From assembly GCF_002163835.1 (NCBI RefSeq), contig NZ_CP019331.1:2925573-2989572 (forward strand): 64,000 nt of DNA. The letters run 5' to 3'. Both the position numbers and the translations under genes were made by a program. A model generated the notes under the pieces. It was not told the origin of the DNA, searched no databases, and saw nothing but the letters and a program-made list of their open reading frames with translations. The stretch comes from Polaribacter sp. SA4-10. Its GTDB lineage: Bacteria; Bacteroidota; Bacteroidia; Flavobacteriales; Flavobacteriaceae. This document shows positions 24,353-32,862 of this stretch, piece after piece. Each line of letters opens with the position of its first letter. Within the stretch, counting starts at the first letter, position 1.

Positions 24353-25624
24353 GTGTATAAATTAGCAACAGCATCAGAAGCAGTAAAGGTTATTAAGTCT
24401 AACAATAGGGTTTATATTCAGGCAGGAGCTGCAGCTCCGCAAGAATTAATAATTGCAATGACGAATAGGCATGAAGAATTAAGAAAAGTAGAAGTTTGTC
24501 ATCTACATACAGAAGGATTAGCACCTTATGCTAATGTAAGTCTTAAGAAGAGTTTTCATGTAAATTCTTTTTTTATTGGTTCAAATGTGCGGCATACAAT
24601 AAAAGTAGGAAATGGTTCTTATACACCCGTTTTTTTAAGCGAAGTTCCAATGCTTTTTAAGCGAAACATACTTCCTGTAGATGTAGCTTTAATTCATGTT
24701 TCTAAACCAGATAGACATGGCTATTGCTCTTTAGGTGTTTCTGTTGAAGCAACTTTAGCTGCTATAGAAAATGCAAAACATGTAATAGCACAAGTTAACC
24801 CACAAATGCCTCGCGTTCATGGAGAAGGAATTATACATGTTTCTGAAATTGATACTTTGGTTGAAGTAGATACTCCAATTTTTGAACATTTGATGCCAAA
24901 ATCTACTGAAGTAGAACATAAAATTGGTGCGTATGTTGCTAATTTAATTGAAGACAAAAGTACACTTCAAATGGGAATAGGAACAATTCCAAATGCGGTG
25001 TTGTCTAAATTAGAAAATCATAAAAATTTAGGTTTACACACAGAAATGTTTTCTGATGGAGTTATAAATTTGATAGAAAAAGATGTAATTAATGGAAATT
25101 ACAAAGGCATAAACCCTGGAAGGTCTTTAGCTACTTTTTTAATAGGAAGTAAAAAATTATATGATTTTGTTGACGATAATCCGTTTGTAGAGTTACGATC
25201 TGCAGATTATGTAAATGATGCTTCAAATATAAAGTTAAATCCAAAAATGGTTGCAATAAACTCTGCTATAGAGGTAGATTTAACTGGACAAATTTGTGCA
25301 GATTCTATTGGAGGGAAATTGTATTCTGGTGTTGGAGGTCAAATGGATTTTATGAGAGGAGCTTCTTTAAGTAATGGAGGAAAAGCCATTATTGCACTTC
25401 CCTCAATGACTAAAAAGGGAGTTAGTAAAATTGTTCCTTTTTTGAAAAATGGAGCAGGGGTTGTTACTACAAGGGCGCATGCTCATTATATTGTTACAGA
25501 ATTTGGTGTCGCTAATTTGTATGGAAAAACATTAAAACAAAGAGTTAAGGAGTTGGTTAAAATTGCACATCCAACTCATAGAGAACTTATTGAAAAATCA
25601 TATTTTGATGAGGTAAGAGACTAA
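24353..25624 (+). CDS. Acetyl-CoA hydrolase/CoA-transferase family protein (4-hydroxybutyrate CoA-transferase-like)
   Basis: A 423-residue family I-type CoA-transferase. The glutamate that forms the CoA thioester intermediate is expected in LGLHTEMFSDG. Glycine-rich CoA contacts are seen in MGIGTIPNAVL, GGKLYSGVGGQMDFMRGA and the terminal VTTRAHAHYIVTEFG. It moves CoA between short-chain acids and acetyl-CoA. The exact acid is not readable from sequence, but the closest architecture is that of 4-hydroxybutyrate CoA-transferase. The start is GTG at 24353, which matches the usual N-terminus. It is monocistronic with a terminator. A functional link to the acyl-CoA operon at 37-42.7 kb is possible. 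Confidence 0.85.
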   Translation: MYKLATASEAVKVIKSNNRVYIQAGAAAPQELIIAMTNRHEELRKVEVCHLHTEGLAPYANVSLKKSFHVNSFFIGSNVRHTIKVGNGSYTPVFLSEVPMLFKRNILPVDVALIHVSKPDRHGYCSLGVSVEATLAAIENAKHVIAQVNPQMPRVHGEGIIHVSEIDTLVEVDTPIFEHLMPKSTEVEHKIGAYVANLIEDKSTLQMGIGTIPNAVLSKLENHKNLGLHTEMFSDGVINLIEKDVINGNYKGINPGRSLATFLIGSKKLYDFVDDNPFVELRSADYVNDASNIKLNPKMVAINSAIEVDLTGQICADSIGGKLYSGVGGQMDFMRGASLSNGGKAIIALPSMTKKGVSKIVPFLKNGAGVVTTRAHAHYIVTEFGVANLYGKTLKQRVKELVKIAHPTHRELIEKSYFDEVRD

Positions 25625-25641
25625 GATTAGATATTAAAAAG

Positions 25642-25671
25642 AAAACACCTAAATTTTAGTTTAGGTGTTTT
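25642..25671. terminator. Bidirectional terminator between the CoA-transferase and HAD genes
   Basis: AAAACACCTAAA at 25642-25653, the loop TTTTAG and TTTAGGTGTTTT at 25660-25671 form a perfect 12-bp stem flanked by A and T runs, between two convergent genes. Confidence 0.85.
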
Positions 25672-25676
25672 TTAAG

Positions 25677-26078
25677 TTATTTTAAAAAAGAGAAAAAGCC
25701 TTTTTTCTTTTTTACGCCAGGTTCATAGTTAAATATTTCTTTGTAGATTTCTGTCCAACCTAAAAATCCACCAACGTTTCTGTCATCAATAAATAAATCT
25801 GCATGAATTTTTCTACTGTATTTTTTATCAAATATTTCTTCAGGGAAACTTTTATTTACTGCGTAAAACTCAATACCATTTTCTTTGCAAAAAACAACAG
25901 CTTCATCTAGTTTAGAGCCACACCTATAGGTCCAAAGAATTAATCGATACCCTTCTGATTGTAGTTTTTTTAATGTTTCAAAAGCAAAAATAATGGATTT
26001 CCCGATTTTTGGATACGCATCTTCTACAATGGTTCCATCAAAATCTACTGCTATTATTTTACTATTATTGGTAAGCAT
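25677..26078 (-). CDS. Small HAD-superfamily hydrolase (BT0820-like)
   Basis: A 133-residue HAD protein with the nucleophile motif DFDGTIVED, motif II in LILWTYRCG, and the acidic motif LFIDDRNVGG. It has no cap domain, as in the BT0820 subgroup of Bacteroidota. It is likely a phosphatase of unknown substrate. A lysine-rich tail (GVKKKKGFFSFLK) follows. It is the last gene of the gpmI operon, 4 bases after the thioredoxin-like gene. Confidence 0.85.
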   Translation of the reverse strand: MLTNNSKIIAVDFDGTIVEDAYPKIGKSIIFAFETLKKLQSEGYRLILWTYRCGSKLDEAVVFCKENGIEFYAVNKSFPEEIFDKKYSRKIHADLFIDDRNVGGFLGWTEIYKEIFNYEPGVKKKKGFFSFLK

Positions 26079-26082
26079 TATT

Positions 26083-26607
26083 TTATTTATCGTAAGAATG
26101 TTTATATGCTTGTCCTGAAAGAATTTTTAATATATCTTTTTCTAAAGATTCACGAGCATATTCTACATAACGTCCAATTTCTTTGCCGTCTCTGTAAAAA
26201 ATAAAAGTGGGTACTCTTTTAATAGTAAGACCTCTTTGTAAATTATCGGGTGTTTTTTTACTTCTGTTTACTGTAATTAACTCAAAGTTTTTAGTATTAA
26301 AATCTGCTTGTTCTAAAATTTTATAAAAACGAGGAGTTTCTCTTTTACTATCTACACACCAAGTTCCCATAAAACCTTTAATTTTAACTCCTTTAAGTTT
26401 TTCTTTTAAAGCATTTACAGTTGCTGCATCTGGCTTGTAAGTATCATATCTTTGATTAAACCACCTTGAATAAGGTGCTTGGTTAAAAGATTCTTTATCT
26501 ACTAAGCCAATCAAATCACCGCTTTTATTTTTTTGTGCAGTCACTTTTTTCTGAGTAGCACAAGATGATATAATTACAATTATTGCAATAAGGAAAAAGT
26601 TTTTCAT
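26083..26607 (-). CDS. Thioredoxin-fold lipoprotein with a CxxS active site
   Basis: A 174-residue protein with a lipobox (IIISSC, Cys16) and a thioredoxin-like domain. The active-site region is GTWCVDSKRETPRF, where the second cysteine of CxxC is replaced by serine (Cys-Val-Asp-Ser). A cis-proline is present in KRVPTFIFYRDGKEIGR. Absence of the resolving cysteine points to a chaperone, isomerase or peroxide-sensing role rather than classical disulfide reduction. It is predicted periplasmic. It lies 14 bases after gpmI. Confidence 0.8.
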   Translation of the reverse strand: MKNFFLIAIIVIISSCATQKKVTAQKNKSGDLIGLVDKESFNQAPYSRWFNQRYDTYKPDAATVNALKEKLKGVKIKGFMGTWCVDSKRETPRFYKILEQADFNTKNFELITVNRSKKTPDNLQRGLTIKRVPTFIFYRDGKEIGRYVEYARESLEKDILKILSGQAYKHSYDK

Positions 26608-26621
26608 TTCTAAAAATTAAA

Positions 26622-28139
26622 TTACAATAAAGAGTGTTGTGTCATTTCTTTAGGTTGTTCAACTCCCATTAAATCTAAAATAGTAGGAGCAATGTCGCCT
26701 AATATACCACTTTTTATTGATTTTATTTCTTTGTCAATTAAAATGAAAGGTACAGGATTTGTAGTGTGAGCTGTATTAGGAGAACCATCTGGATTCATCA
26801 TTGTTTCACAGTTACCATGATCTGCAATTAATAGAATAGAATACCCATTTTCTAAACCTGTTTCAATTACATCTTTTGCACATTTATCTACTGCTTCACA
26901 AGCTTTAATAGCAGCTTCCATAATACCTGTATGCCCAACCATATCTCCATTAGCAAAGTTTAAACAAACAAAATCTGTTTCCCCTTTTTCTAAATCTTCA
27001 CAAAGTGCATCTTTTAATTCATAAGCACTCATTTCTGGTTTTAAGTCATAAGTAGCAACTTTTGGAGAGTTTTTTAAAATTCTAGATTCTCCTTCAAAAG
27101 GTTCTTCTTGTCCGCCAGAAAAGAAAAAAGTTACGTGTGGATATTTTTCTGTTTCTGCAATTCTAATTTGTTTTTTACCTGCTTTAGATAAAACTTCTCC
27201 CAAAGTATTTTTAATATTATCACTATTGTAAATAACATTTATTCCTGTAAAAGATTTATCATACAAAGTCATCGTTGTATAGTATAAATCTAATTTTTTC
27301 ATATTGTATTCTGGAAAATCTTTTTGAGATAAAGCATTTGTTAACTCTCTTCCTCTATCTGTTCTGTAGTTAAAGAAAAGAACCACATCACCATCTTTAA
27401 TTTGTGATTTTGGAGTGCCATCTTCCTTTGTTACAATAATAGATTTATGAAATTCATCCGTAATTCCTGCTTCGTAATTTGCGTTCATTGTAGCAATTAC
27501 ATCTGTAGTTTTTGTTCCAACTCCATTTACAAGACCATCATAAGCTTCCTTAACACGTTCCCATCTATTATCTCTGTCCATTGCATAATAACGTCCAGTA
27601 ACAGAGGCTAATTCTCCACCATTTTCTTTCATGTATTGCTGAACATCATTTATAAAATAGGTTCCAGATTTAGGATCACAATCTCGTCCGTCTGTAAATG
27701 CATGTAAATACACATTTTCAACATTATTTTCTTTTGCAACATCTATAATTCCTTTTAGATGATCTATGTGTGCATGAATTCCTCCATTAGAAACCAAGCC
27801 TAATAAATGAACATCCTTGTTATTTTCTTTAGCATAATTAAGCGTATCTAATAATGCTTTTTCTTTTCCTAAAGTTTTTTCTCTTACCGCTTTATTGATA
27901 CGTGCTAGATTCTGATAAACGATTCTTCCTGCACCTAAATTCATATGTCCTACTTCAGAATTACCCATTTGTCCTTCTGGTAAACCAACATGTTCACCAT
28001 CAGTTCTTAATTCTGCATGTGGATACTTATCATATAAACCATTAATAAATGGCGTTTTTGCATTGTAAATAGCAGATACTTTTGGGTCTTGTGTAATTCC
28101 CCATCCATCCAAAATCATTAGTATAACTTTCTTGTTCAT
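26622..28139 (-). CDS. gpmI: 2,3-bisphosphoglycerate-independent phosphoglycerate mutase
   Basis: This Mn-dependent glycolytic and gluconeogenic enzyme interconverts 3- and 2-phosphoglycerate. The 505-residue length is standard. Visible are LDGWGI at the N-terminus, the phosphoserine motif MGNSEVGHMN, TDGRDCDP, the metal-binding NFANGDMVGHTG and ADHGNCE, and a terminal THTTNPVPF-like segment (NTAHTTNPVPF). It is the first gene of a unit with the thioredoxin-like and HAD genes. Confidence 0.96.
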   Translation of the reverse strand: MNKKVILMILDGWGITQDPKVSAIYNAKTPFINGLYDKYPHAELRTDGEHVGLPEGQMGNSEVGHMNLGAGRIVYQNLARINKAVREKTLGKEKALLDTLNYAKENNKDVHLLGLVSNGGIHAHIDHLKGIIDVAKENNVENVYLHAFTDGRDCDPKSGTYFINDVQQYMKENGGELASVTGRYYAMDRDNRWERVKEAYDGLVNGVGTKTTDVIATMNANYEAGITDEFHKSIIVTKEDGTPKSQIKDGDVVLFFNYRTDRGRELTNALSQKDFPEYNMKKLDLYYTTMTLYDKSFTGINVIYNSDNIKNTLGEVLSKAGKKQIRIAETEKYPHVTFFFSGGQEEPFEGESRILKNSPKVATYDLKPEMSAYELKDALCEDLEKGETDFVCLNFANGDMVGHTGIMEAAIKACEAVDKCAKDVIETGLENGYSILLIADHGNCETMMNPDGSPNTAHTTNPVPFILIDKEIKSIKSGILGDIAPTILDLMGVEQPKEMTQHSLL

Positions 28140-28397
28140 CTTCTAGAATTTATAAGGAGTAAAAATAAGAAATAATTATGTCTTCTGTTTAAAATTTCAC
28201 GAAACCGATACCGTAAATTTTTAAGGTGTATTTATTTAAAAATGTTAAAATTTAACAGTATTAACATTTTTTATGATTTAGGTGTCTTAAAGTGTTAAAC
28301 GCTTGTTAATGTCTAGTTTTAGTGAAACATTATTTTTTTTCTGCAGTCTACTATAATATAACAAACAAATAAATTTTTAACTTAAAATTCTATCATT

Positions 28398-28787
28398 ATG
28401 AAAAAATTAATCTTACCAATTTTCTTAGGTCTTTTTGCAATTAGTACTATAAATGCAACTTCTATTAATGAACCAATAAAAGAAGAGAAATCTACAATGA
28501 CTTCCTTTTCTAATAACGTAAACTCTTTTTGTAAGCTAATACAAATGGGGGATTTTGATGCTGTAAAATCTCTTATTAAAGCGGGTGAAGATGTAAATAA
28601 AAAATCAAACGGATTGACGCCGTTAATGTTTGCTGGAAGACACAACAAAGCAAAAATTGCCCAACTTTTAATAGACAACGGAGCAAAATTAAAAACAAGA
28701 TCAGATAAAGGAAATATGACTGCACTTGATATGGCTAAAAGGTCTAAAGCACTTGATGTAGTTAAGGTTATTAAAAAAGCACTTTAG
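28398..28787 (+). CDS. Exported ankyrin-repeat protein
   Basis: A 129-residue protein with a signal peptide (MKKLILPIFLGLFAISTINA). Two to three ankyrin repeats follow from about residue 50 (DFDAVKSLIKAGEDVNKK, GLTPLMFAGRHNKAKIAQLL, NMTALDMAKRSK). It is probably periplasmic and acts through protein-protein contact; the partner is unknown. It is divergent from gpmI across a 258-base AT-rich region in which I see no clear promoter match, and is followed by a terminator. Confidence 0.85.
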   Translation: MKKLILPIFLGLFAISTINATSINEPIKEEKSTMTSFSNNVNSFCKLIQMGDFDAVKSLIKAGEDVNKKSNGLTPLMFAGRHNKAKIAQLLIDNGAKLKTRSDKGNMTALDMAKRSKALDVVKVIKKAL

Positions 28788-28818
28788 AAGTATTATTTGA
28801 ATTAATTAAACTAAAGAA

Positions 28819-28850
28819 AAATAGACTGTCTGAAAAGACAGCCTATTTTG
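28819..28850 (+). terminator. Terminator of the ankyrin-protein gene
   Basis: AAATAG and CTGTCT (28819-28831), the loop GAAA, then AGACAG and CTATTT (28836-28848) form a stem with one A/C mismatch, followed by T-rich sequence. It lies 32 bases after the stop. Confidence 0.75.
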
Positions 28851-28870
28851 TGTTATAAGAATAGATGAAT

Positions 28871-28963
28871 TTATCTTTTACCTTTTTTAATTCTTGCAAC
28901 TCTATCTACCAAACCTTGTGCTTTTTGGTTAGGATATAAACCCATATATTGTTTTTCCATCAT
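28871..28963 (-). pseudogene. Tiny ORF, possibly the C-terminal remnant of a broken gene
   Basis: Thirty codons from ATG 28963 (a tandem ATG ATG) read MMEKQYMGLYPNQ, then KAQGLVDRVARIKKGKR and a stop. Composition looks like real protein rather than chance, with a basic C-terminus. A stop codon lies three codons upstream in frame. Together with the stretch at 28997-29137 on the same strand it may be half of a disrupted small gene. It is not recognised. Confidence 0.35.
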
Positions 28964-28996
28964 TGGACCTTATTGTAAATTAATTACAATTTCTTG

Positions 28997-29137
28997 TTAC
29001 GGAGAAAGGCTAAATGATTGCGATTTGCATGTATCAGTATTAACTTCTCTCTGATTACATTTTTTTTGATACGCAAAAGCACTTAAAGTGATTCCTATAA
29101 ACATTGAAATTTTCCAATTACCTCTTCTTATTTTTTT
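28997..29137 (-). pseudogene. Possible N-terminal remnant with signal-like segment
   Basis: The open stretch reads KKIRRGNWKISMFIGITLSA, then FAYQKKCNQREV and on to a stop at 28997, 34 bases before the tiny ORF. The only ATG is internal (29104). Upstream the frame ends at TAA immediately before a run of A residues, a likely slippage site. A hydrophobic segment followed by a Cys-containing part suggests a small exported protein. It may be a decayed gene or a true 35-residue peptide. No other gene is seen between 28788 and 29265. Confidence 0.3.
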
Positions 29138-29265
29138 TTATTTTTTAATTTTTTGATTTTTGTTTGCTGCGTAAAATATATAAAACTAAATTTTTAACAT
29201 CAAAAAAAGGGAATAATGAGTTGTATTATTCGTAATTTTACAAGGTAAATTTTATCAAATTCTTA

Positions 29266-31011
29266 ATGAAAACAAATTTTCAATCAAACGAGGTGACAAA
29301 AAAGCTACCTAAACATCTCCATAAGTTTGTTGTAAAACAACCTTATCATGAATATACAGCACAAAACCAAGCAGTTTGGAGATATGTAATGAGGATGAAT
29401 GTAGACTATTTAAGTAAAGTTGCTCATGAATCTTATATATTTGGATTAGAGAAAACAGGTATTTCTATAGAAACGATTCCTTATATGGAAGGAATGAATA
29501 GAATTTTAAAAGACATTGGTTGGGCTGCAGTTTCTGTAGACGGTTTTATTCCTCCAAATGCTTTTATGGAGTTTCAGGCGTATAATGTTTTGGTAATTGC
29601 TTCAGATATGAGAACAATAAATCATATAGAATATACTCCAGCTCCAGATATTATCCATGAAGCAGCAGGTCATGCACCAATTATTGCAAACCCAGAATAT
29701 GCAGAATATTTAAGACGATTTGGAGAAATAGGAAGTAAGGCAATTTCATCGTCTAAAGATTATGAAATGTATGAAGCAATTAGGTTACTTTCTATTTTAA
29801 AAGAAAATCCAAATGCAATAGAAAAAGAAGTTTCTGAAGCACAGCAAAAAGTTGAGTTTCTGCAAGATAATATGGGCGAATTGTCTGAAATGGCACAGAT
29901 TAGAAATTTACATTGGTGGACTGTAGAATATGGTTTGATAGGGGATTTAGAAAATCCAAAAATTTATGGTGCAGGTTTATTATCCTCAATAGGAGAAAGT
30001 GCATGGTGTATGCAAGAAGAGGTAAAGAAAACTCCTTATTCAATTGAAGCTGCAAACGTAAATTTTGATATTACAAAACCACAACCACAATTATTTGTTA
30101 TACCAAATTTTGCACATTTAAGTTTAGTTTTAGAACAGTTTGCAAATAAAATGGCAATTAGAAAAGGAGGTTTAAAAGGTGTAAGGAAATTAATAAATTC
30201 TGAAAATTTAGGAACTATAGAGTTGAGCACTGGAATTCAAATTTCTGGCGTTTTTACAGATGTTATCTCAGATGAAAATGACAATCCTATTTATGTGAAA
30301 ACTACCGGAAAAACAGCACTTTCTAACAGAGATAAAGAATTAATTGGTCATGGAATTGAAAAGCATACAGATGGTTTTGGAAGCCCAATAGGAAAATTAA
30401 AAGGAATTAATTTACCAATTGAAGACATGAGTCCAAGAGATTTAGATGCTTATGAAATTTATGAAGGAAAGCAAATAATGTTAGAATTTGAAGGTGGAAT
30501 AAAAGTAATTGGAGATGTAATTACTGGAACAAGAGATTTAAGTGGTAGAATTTTATTAATTTCTTTTAAAAATTGTACAGTTACTCATGGAGATACCATC
30601 TTGTTTGAACCAGAATGGGGTATTTATGATATGGCTATTGGTAAAGAAGTTATTTCTGCTTATTCAGGTCCTGCAGATTTAAATTCTTTTGAAGATTTAG
30701 GGAAAGTTTCTGAAACAAAAACACATAAAATTAGCTACACTAATCAAGAAAAAGAGTTGTATAATTTATATGCAGAAGTAAGGAGAATACGAGAAGAAAA
30801 TATAGCAACGGAAGAAAAAATAATAGCAATATTTAATCAGTTAAAAATAAATTTCTCTTCAGATTGGTTATTGAATTTAGAGTTATATGAATTAGCTTTG
30901 CAGAATAATTTTTCAATTCAAAATGAAATTTTGAAACAGTTAGAAAAGTTGAAATGTAACAAAAGCTACACAAAGCTTATTGAAAATGGATTAGTTTTGT
31001 GCGGAATTTAA
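29266..31011 (+). CDS. Aromatic amino acid hydroxylase (phenylalanine 4-monooxygenase family), long form
   Basis: A 581-residue protein. The first ~300 residues form the pterin-dependent, non-haem iron hydroxylase domain, with iron ligands in HEAAGHAP (His131, His136) and a downstream acidic residue in the YGLIGD region. Typical bacterial phenylalanine hydroxylases are about 260-300 residues. Here a further ~280 residues follow, including GIEKHTDGFGSPIGKLKG, LEFEGGIKVIG and an acidic C-terminal helical part that I cannot assign. It probably converts phenylalanine to tyrosine. No pterin-carbinolamine dehydratase gene lies nearby. The rhodanese gene follows after 16 bases. Confidence 0.88.
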   Translation: MKTNFQSNEVTKKLPKHLHKFVVKQPYHEYTAQNQAVWRYVMRMNVDYLSKVAHESYIFGLEKTGISIETIPYMEGMNRILKDIGWAAVSVDGFIPPNAFMEFQAYNVLVIASDMRTINHIEYTPAPDIIHEAAGHAPIIANPEYAEYLRRFGEIGSKAISSSKDYEMYEAIRLLSILKENPNAIEKEVSEAQQKVEFLQDNMGELSEMAQIRNLHWWTVEYGLIGDLENPKIYGAGLLSSIGESAWCMQEEVKKTPYSIEAANVNFDITKPQPQLFVIPNFAHLSLVLEQFANKMAIRKGGLKGVRKLINSENLGTIELSTGIQISGVFTDVISDENDNPIYVKTTGKTALSNRDKELIGHGIEKHTDGFGSPIGKLKGINLPIEDMSPRDLDAYEIYEGKQIMLEFEGGIKVIGDVITGTRDLSGRILLISFKNCTVTHGDTILFEPEWGIYDMAIGKEVISAYSGPADLNSFEDLGKVSETKTHKISYTNQEKELYNLYAEVRRIREENIATEEKIIAIFNQLKINFSSDWLLNLELYELALQNNFSIQNEILKQLEKLKCNKSYTKLIENGLVLCGI

Positions 31012-31027
31012 TAATAAAAAAAATAAC

Positions 31028-31339
31028 ATGGGTCTATTTGACATGTTTAAGAGAAAAGATATGAGTGCAGAAATAAAAGAATTCTTAGAAAAAGGAGCAA
31101 TTATTTTAGATGTTAGAACTAAAGAAGAGTGGGATGAAGGGCACACGGCTAGCGCAAAACACATTGCTTTAAATTTAATCCCTTTAGAAATTGAAAAAGT
31201 AAAATCTTGGGGGAAACCTATTATTGCAGTTTGTAGAAGTGGAGCTAGAAGTGGACAAGCTACTCAGTTTTTATCTAAACATGGTATAGATATTATTAAT
31301 GGTGGTCCTTGGCAAAATGTTGACCAGTTTATAAAATAG
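31028..31339 (+). CDS. Single-domain rhodanese-like protein
   Basis: A 103-residue rhodanese domain with the active-site loop VCRSGARSG, whose cysteine carries the persulfide. The N-terminal LDVRTKEEWDEGH motif and the C-terminal NGGPWQNV are typical. No signal peptide is present, so it is cytosolic sulfur transfer or cyanide detoxification by inference. It probably shares a transcript with the hydroxylase gene. Confidence 0.88.
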   Translation: MGLFDMFKRKDMSAEIKEFLEKGAIILDVRTKEEWDEGHTASAKHIALNLIPLEIEKVKSWGKPIIAVCRSGARSGQATQFLSKHGIDIINGGPWQNVDQFIK

Positions 31340-31346
31340 TTAAAAT

Positions 31347-31724
31347 TTAACCATTCTTTTGAAGTGTTCTTAAACGGTTAAAAACTTTAAAAGAATGTGT
31401 TATTTTTCTTATCACTGCAAAAGTTCCTCCTAACATAGAGCCTACAAATATACCCATTGTAATAGGGTCATAATCATGTCCTGTGACTATGTATTTTATA
31501 TAAAAAACAACTGCTCCAATTAATATTGAAACTAAAAACACTTGTAGTTTAGACTTTGATAAATGAGCATAAATACCGCAAAAAGCACCAGTTATAATTG
31601 ATGTTGCAGTAATTTTTGTTAGCAGTAATTCTTTTAAGTATATTTCATCTAACATGAAAATTGAAGAAATAAATAGACCAATTAGAGTGCCAGCAATAAT
31701 ACCAATAATTATTTTTTTTATCAT
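31347..31724 (-). CDS. Small integral membrane protein of unknown function
   Basis: A 125-residue protein with about four hydrophobic segments (residues 4-25, 36-55, 62-80, 90-107) and a basic C-terminus (KITHSFKVFNRLRTLQKNG). No motif is recognised. It converges on the rhodanese gene with a 7-base gap and is monocistronic. The 177 bases upstream show no clear promoter. Confidence 0.6.
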   Translation of the reverse strand: MIKKIIIGIIAGTLIGLFISSIFMLDEIYLKELLLTKITATSIITGAFCGIYAHLSKSKLQVFLVSILIGAVVFYIKYIVTGHDYDPITMGIFVGSMLGGTFAVIRKITHSFKVFNRLRTLQKNG

Positions 31725-31901
31725 TTAGAAGGGGGTATATGGTTTGCAAAGTACAAAATATTTTCTTTATTAAATAAGGTGTTTTTTTTGTGCTCTCATA
31801 ACAACTTCCTTTATGCTATAAAAGCACCGTTTTTTATAAAAAAAATAGTAAGAGAAATTTTAAAGCTCTCAATATACAAACCAATGTGATAAATACATTT
31901 T

Positions 31902-32852
31902 TTAGAAACTTATGAAAGAAAATTGCTGAGTTATTTTTTCTTTTTTTATTTCCAAATTGTTTAAAAATTGTTGATGTTTCTCAGAATTTTTATTAAAAGG
32001 TCTATGAGAAATTCCTTTTTGTATTGTTTCTATTTCTTGCATTGTAGTTAATGATTCACTAGAAAACCATGAAAAAATAAACCTTTCCCAAATGTAATTA
32101 ATTGCTGTTTTACTTGGGTGAATCATGTCTTCTGCATAAAAACGATAATCACGTAATTCGTCCATCATAATTTCATAAGAAGGAAAGTAAAAGGTGTTAT
32201 TTTTTTTATCGATAACATTATGAATTCCTGCAATTAAGTGCGATTTACTTTGGGTGTTTTCTATAAAACCATCTTTTAAATGACGAATAGGAGAAACCGT
32301 AAAAAGTACATTTACATCTTTATTTACAGCTTTTAAAAGTGAAATTATTGCTTCTAAAATTTGTGTAATTTCATCAACAGAAAGTAATTCTTTTAAGAAT
32401 TTTTTCTGTGGAATTTTATGGCAATTGGCTACAACTTTATCAGTTTCTATAAAACGATAAACCCAAGAAGTTCCTAACGTAATTATTATATGTGAAGCTT
32501 CTTGTAACTGGTTGTTTGTTGATGAAATGGCAGTATTTAAATTGTTTAAAAGTTCATTTTTATCAACAGCACTTAAATTAGAATGCGCATCAAAACAATG
32601 CCAGCGTTCATTTTGAAAAACCAAATCAGTTGCTGTATAGACTTTTTTATTTATAGCATTTGTAATTAGTGATTCAATTGCTTTTGGGTGAAATAAGATC
32701 CCGAATGGATTTTGATTCGTTTGAAACTTAAAATGATTTAGTTTGTTGCCAATATTTTCTGAAAAACAAGATCCTAATAATAACAGTTTAGAATTATAAT
32801 CTATTAAATTTCTTGTCTCTTTTTTTAATGGAATCTTGGTTTGGAGTTGCAT
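31902..32852 (-). CDS. GSCFA domain protein
   Basis: A 316-residue protein of the GSCFA family, named after the motif seen here as LLLGSCFSENIG near residue 30. Later conserved parts are ITLGTSWVYR, FTVSPIRHLKDG and AEDMIHPSK with Asp/His, which resemble the blocks of SGNH/GDSL hydrolases and make an esterase or acetylhydrolase role likely. No signal peptide is present. It lies 10 bases after alaS and is likely co-transcribed. The substrate is unknown. Confidence 0.88.
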   Translation of the reverse strand: MQLQTKIPLKKETRNLIDYNSKLLLLGSCFSENIGNKLNHFKFQTNQNPFGILFHPKAIESLITNAINKKVYTATDLVFQNERWHCFDAHSNLSAVDKNELLNNLNTAISSTNNQLQEASHIIITLGTSWVYRFIETDKVVANCHKIPQKKFLKELLSVDEITQILEAIISLLKAVNKDVNVLFTVSPIRHLKDGFIENTQSKSHLIAGIHNVIDKKNNTFYFPSYEIMMDELRDYRFYAEDMIHPSKTAINYIWERFIFSWFSSESLTTMQEIETIQKGISHRPFNKNSEKHQQFLNNLEIKKEKITQQFSFISF

Positions 32853-32862
32853 ACGCTAAAAT

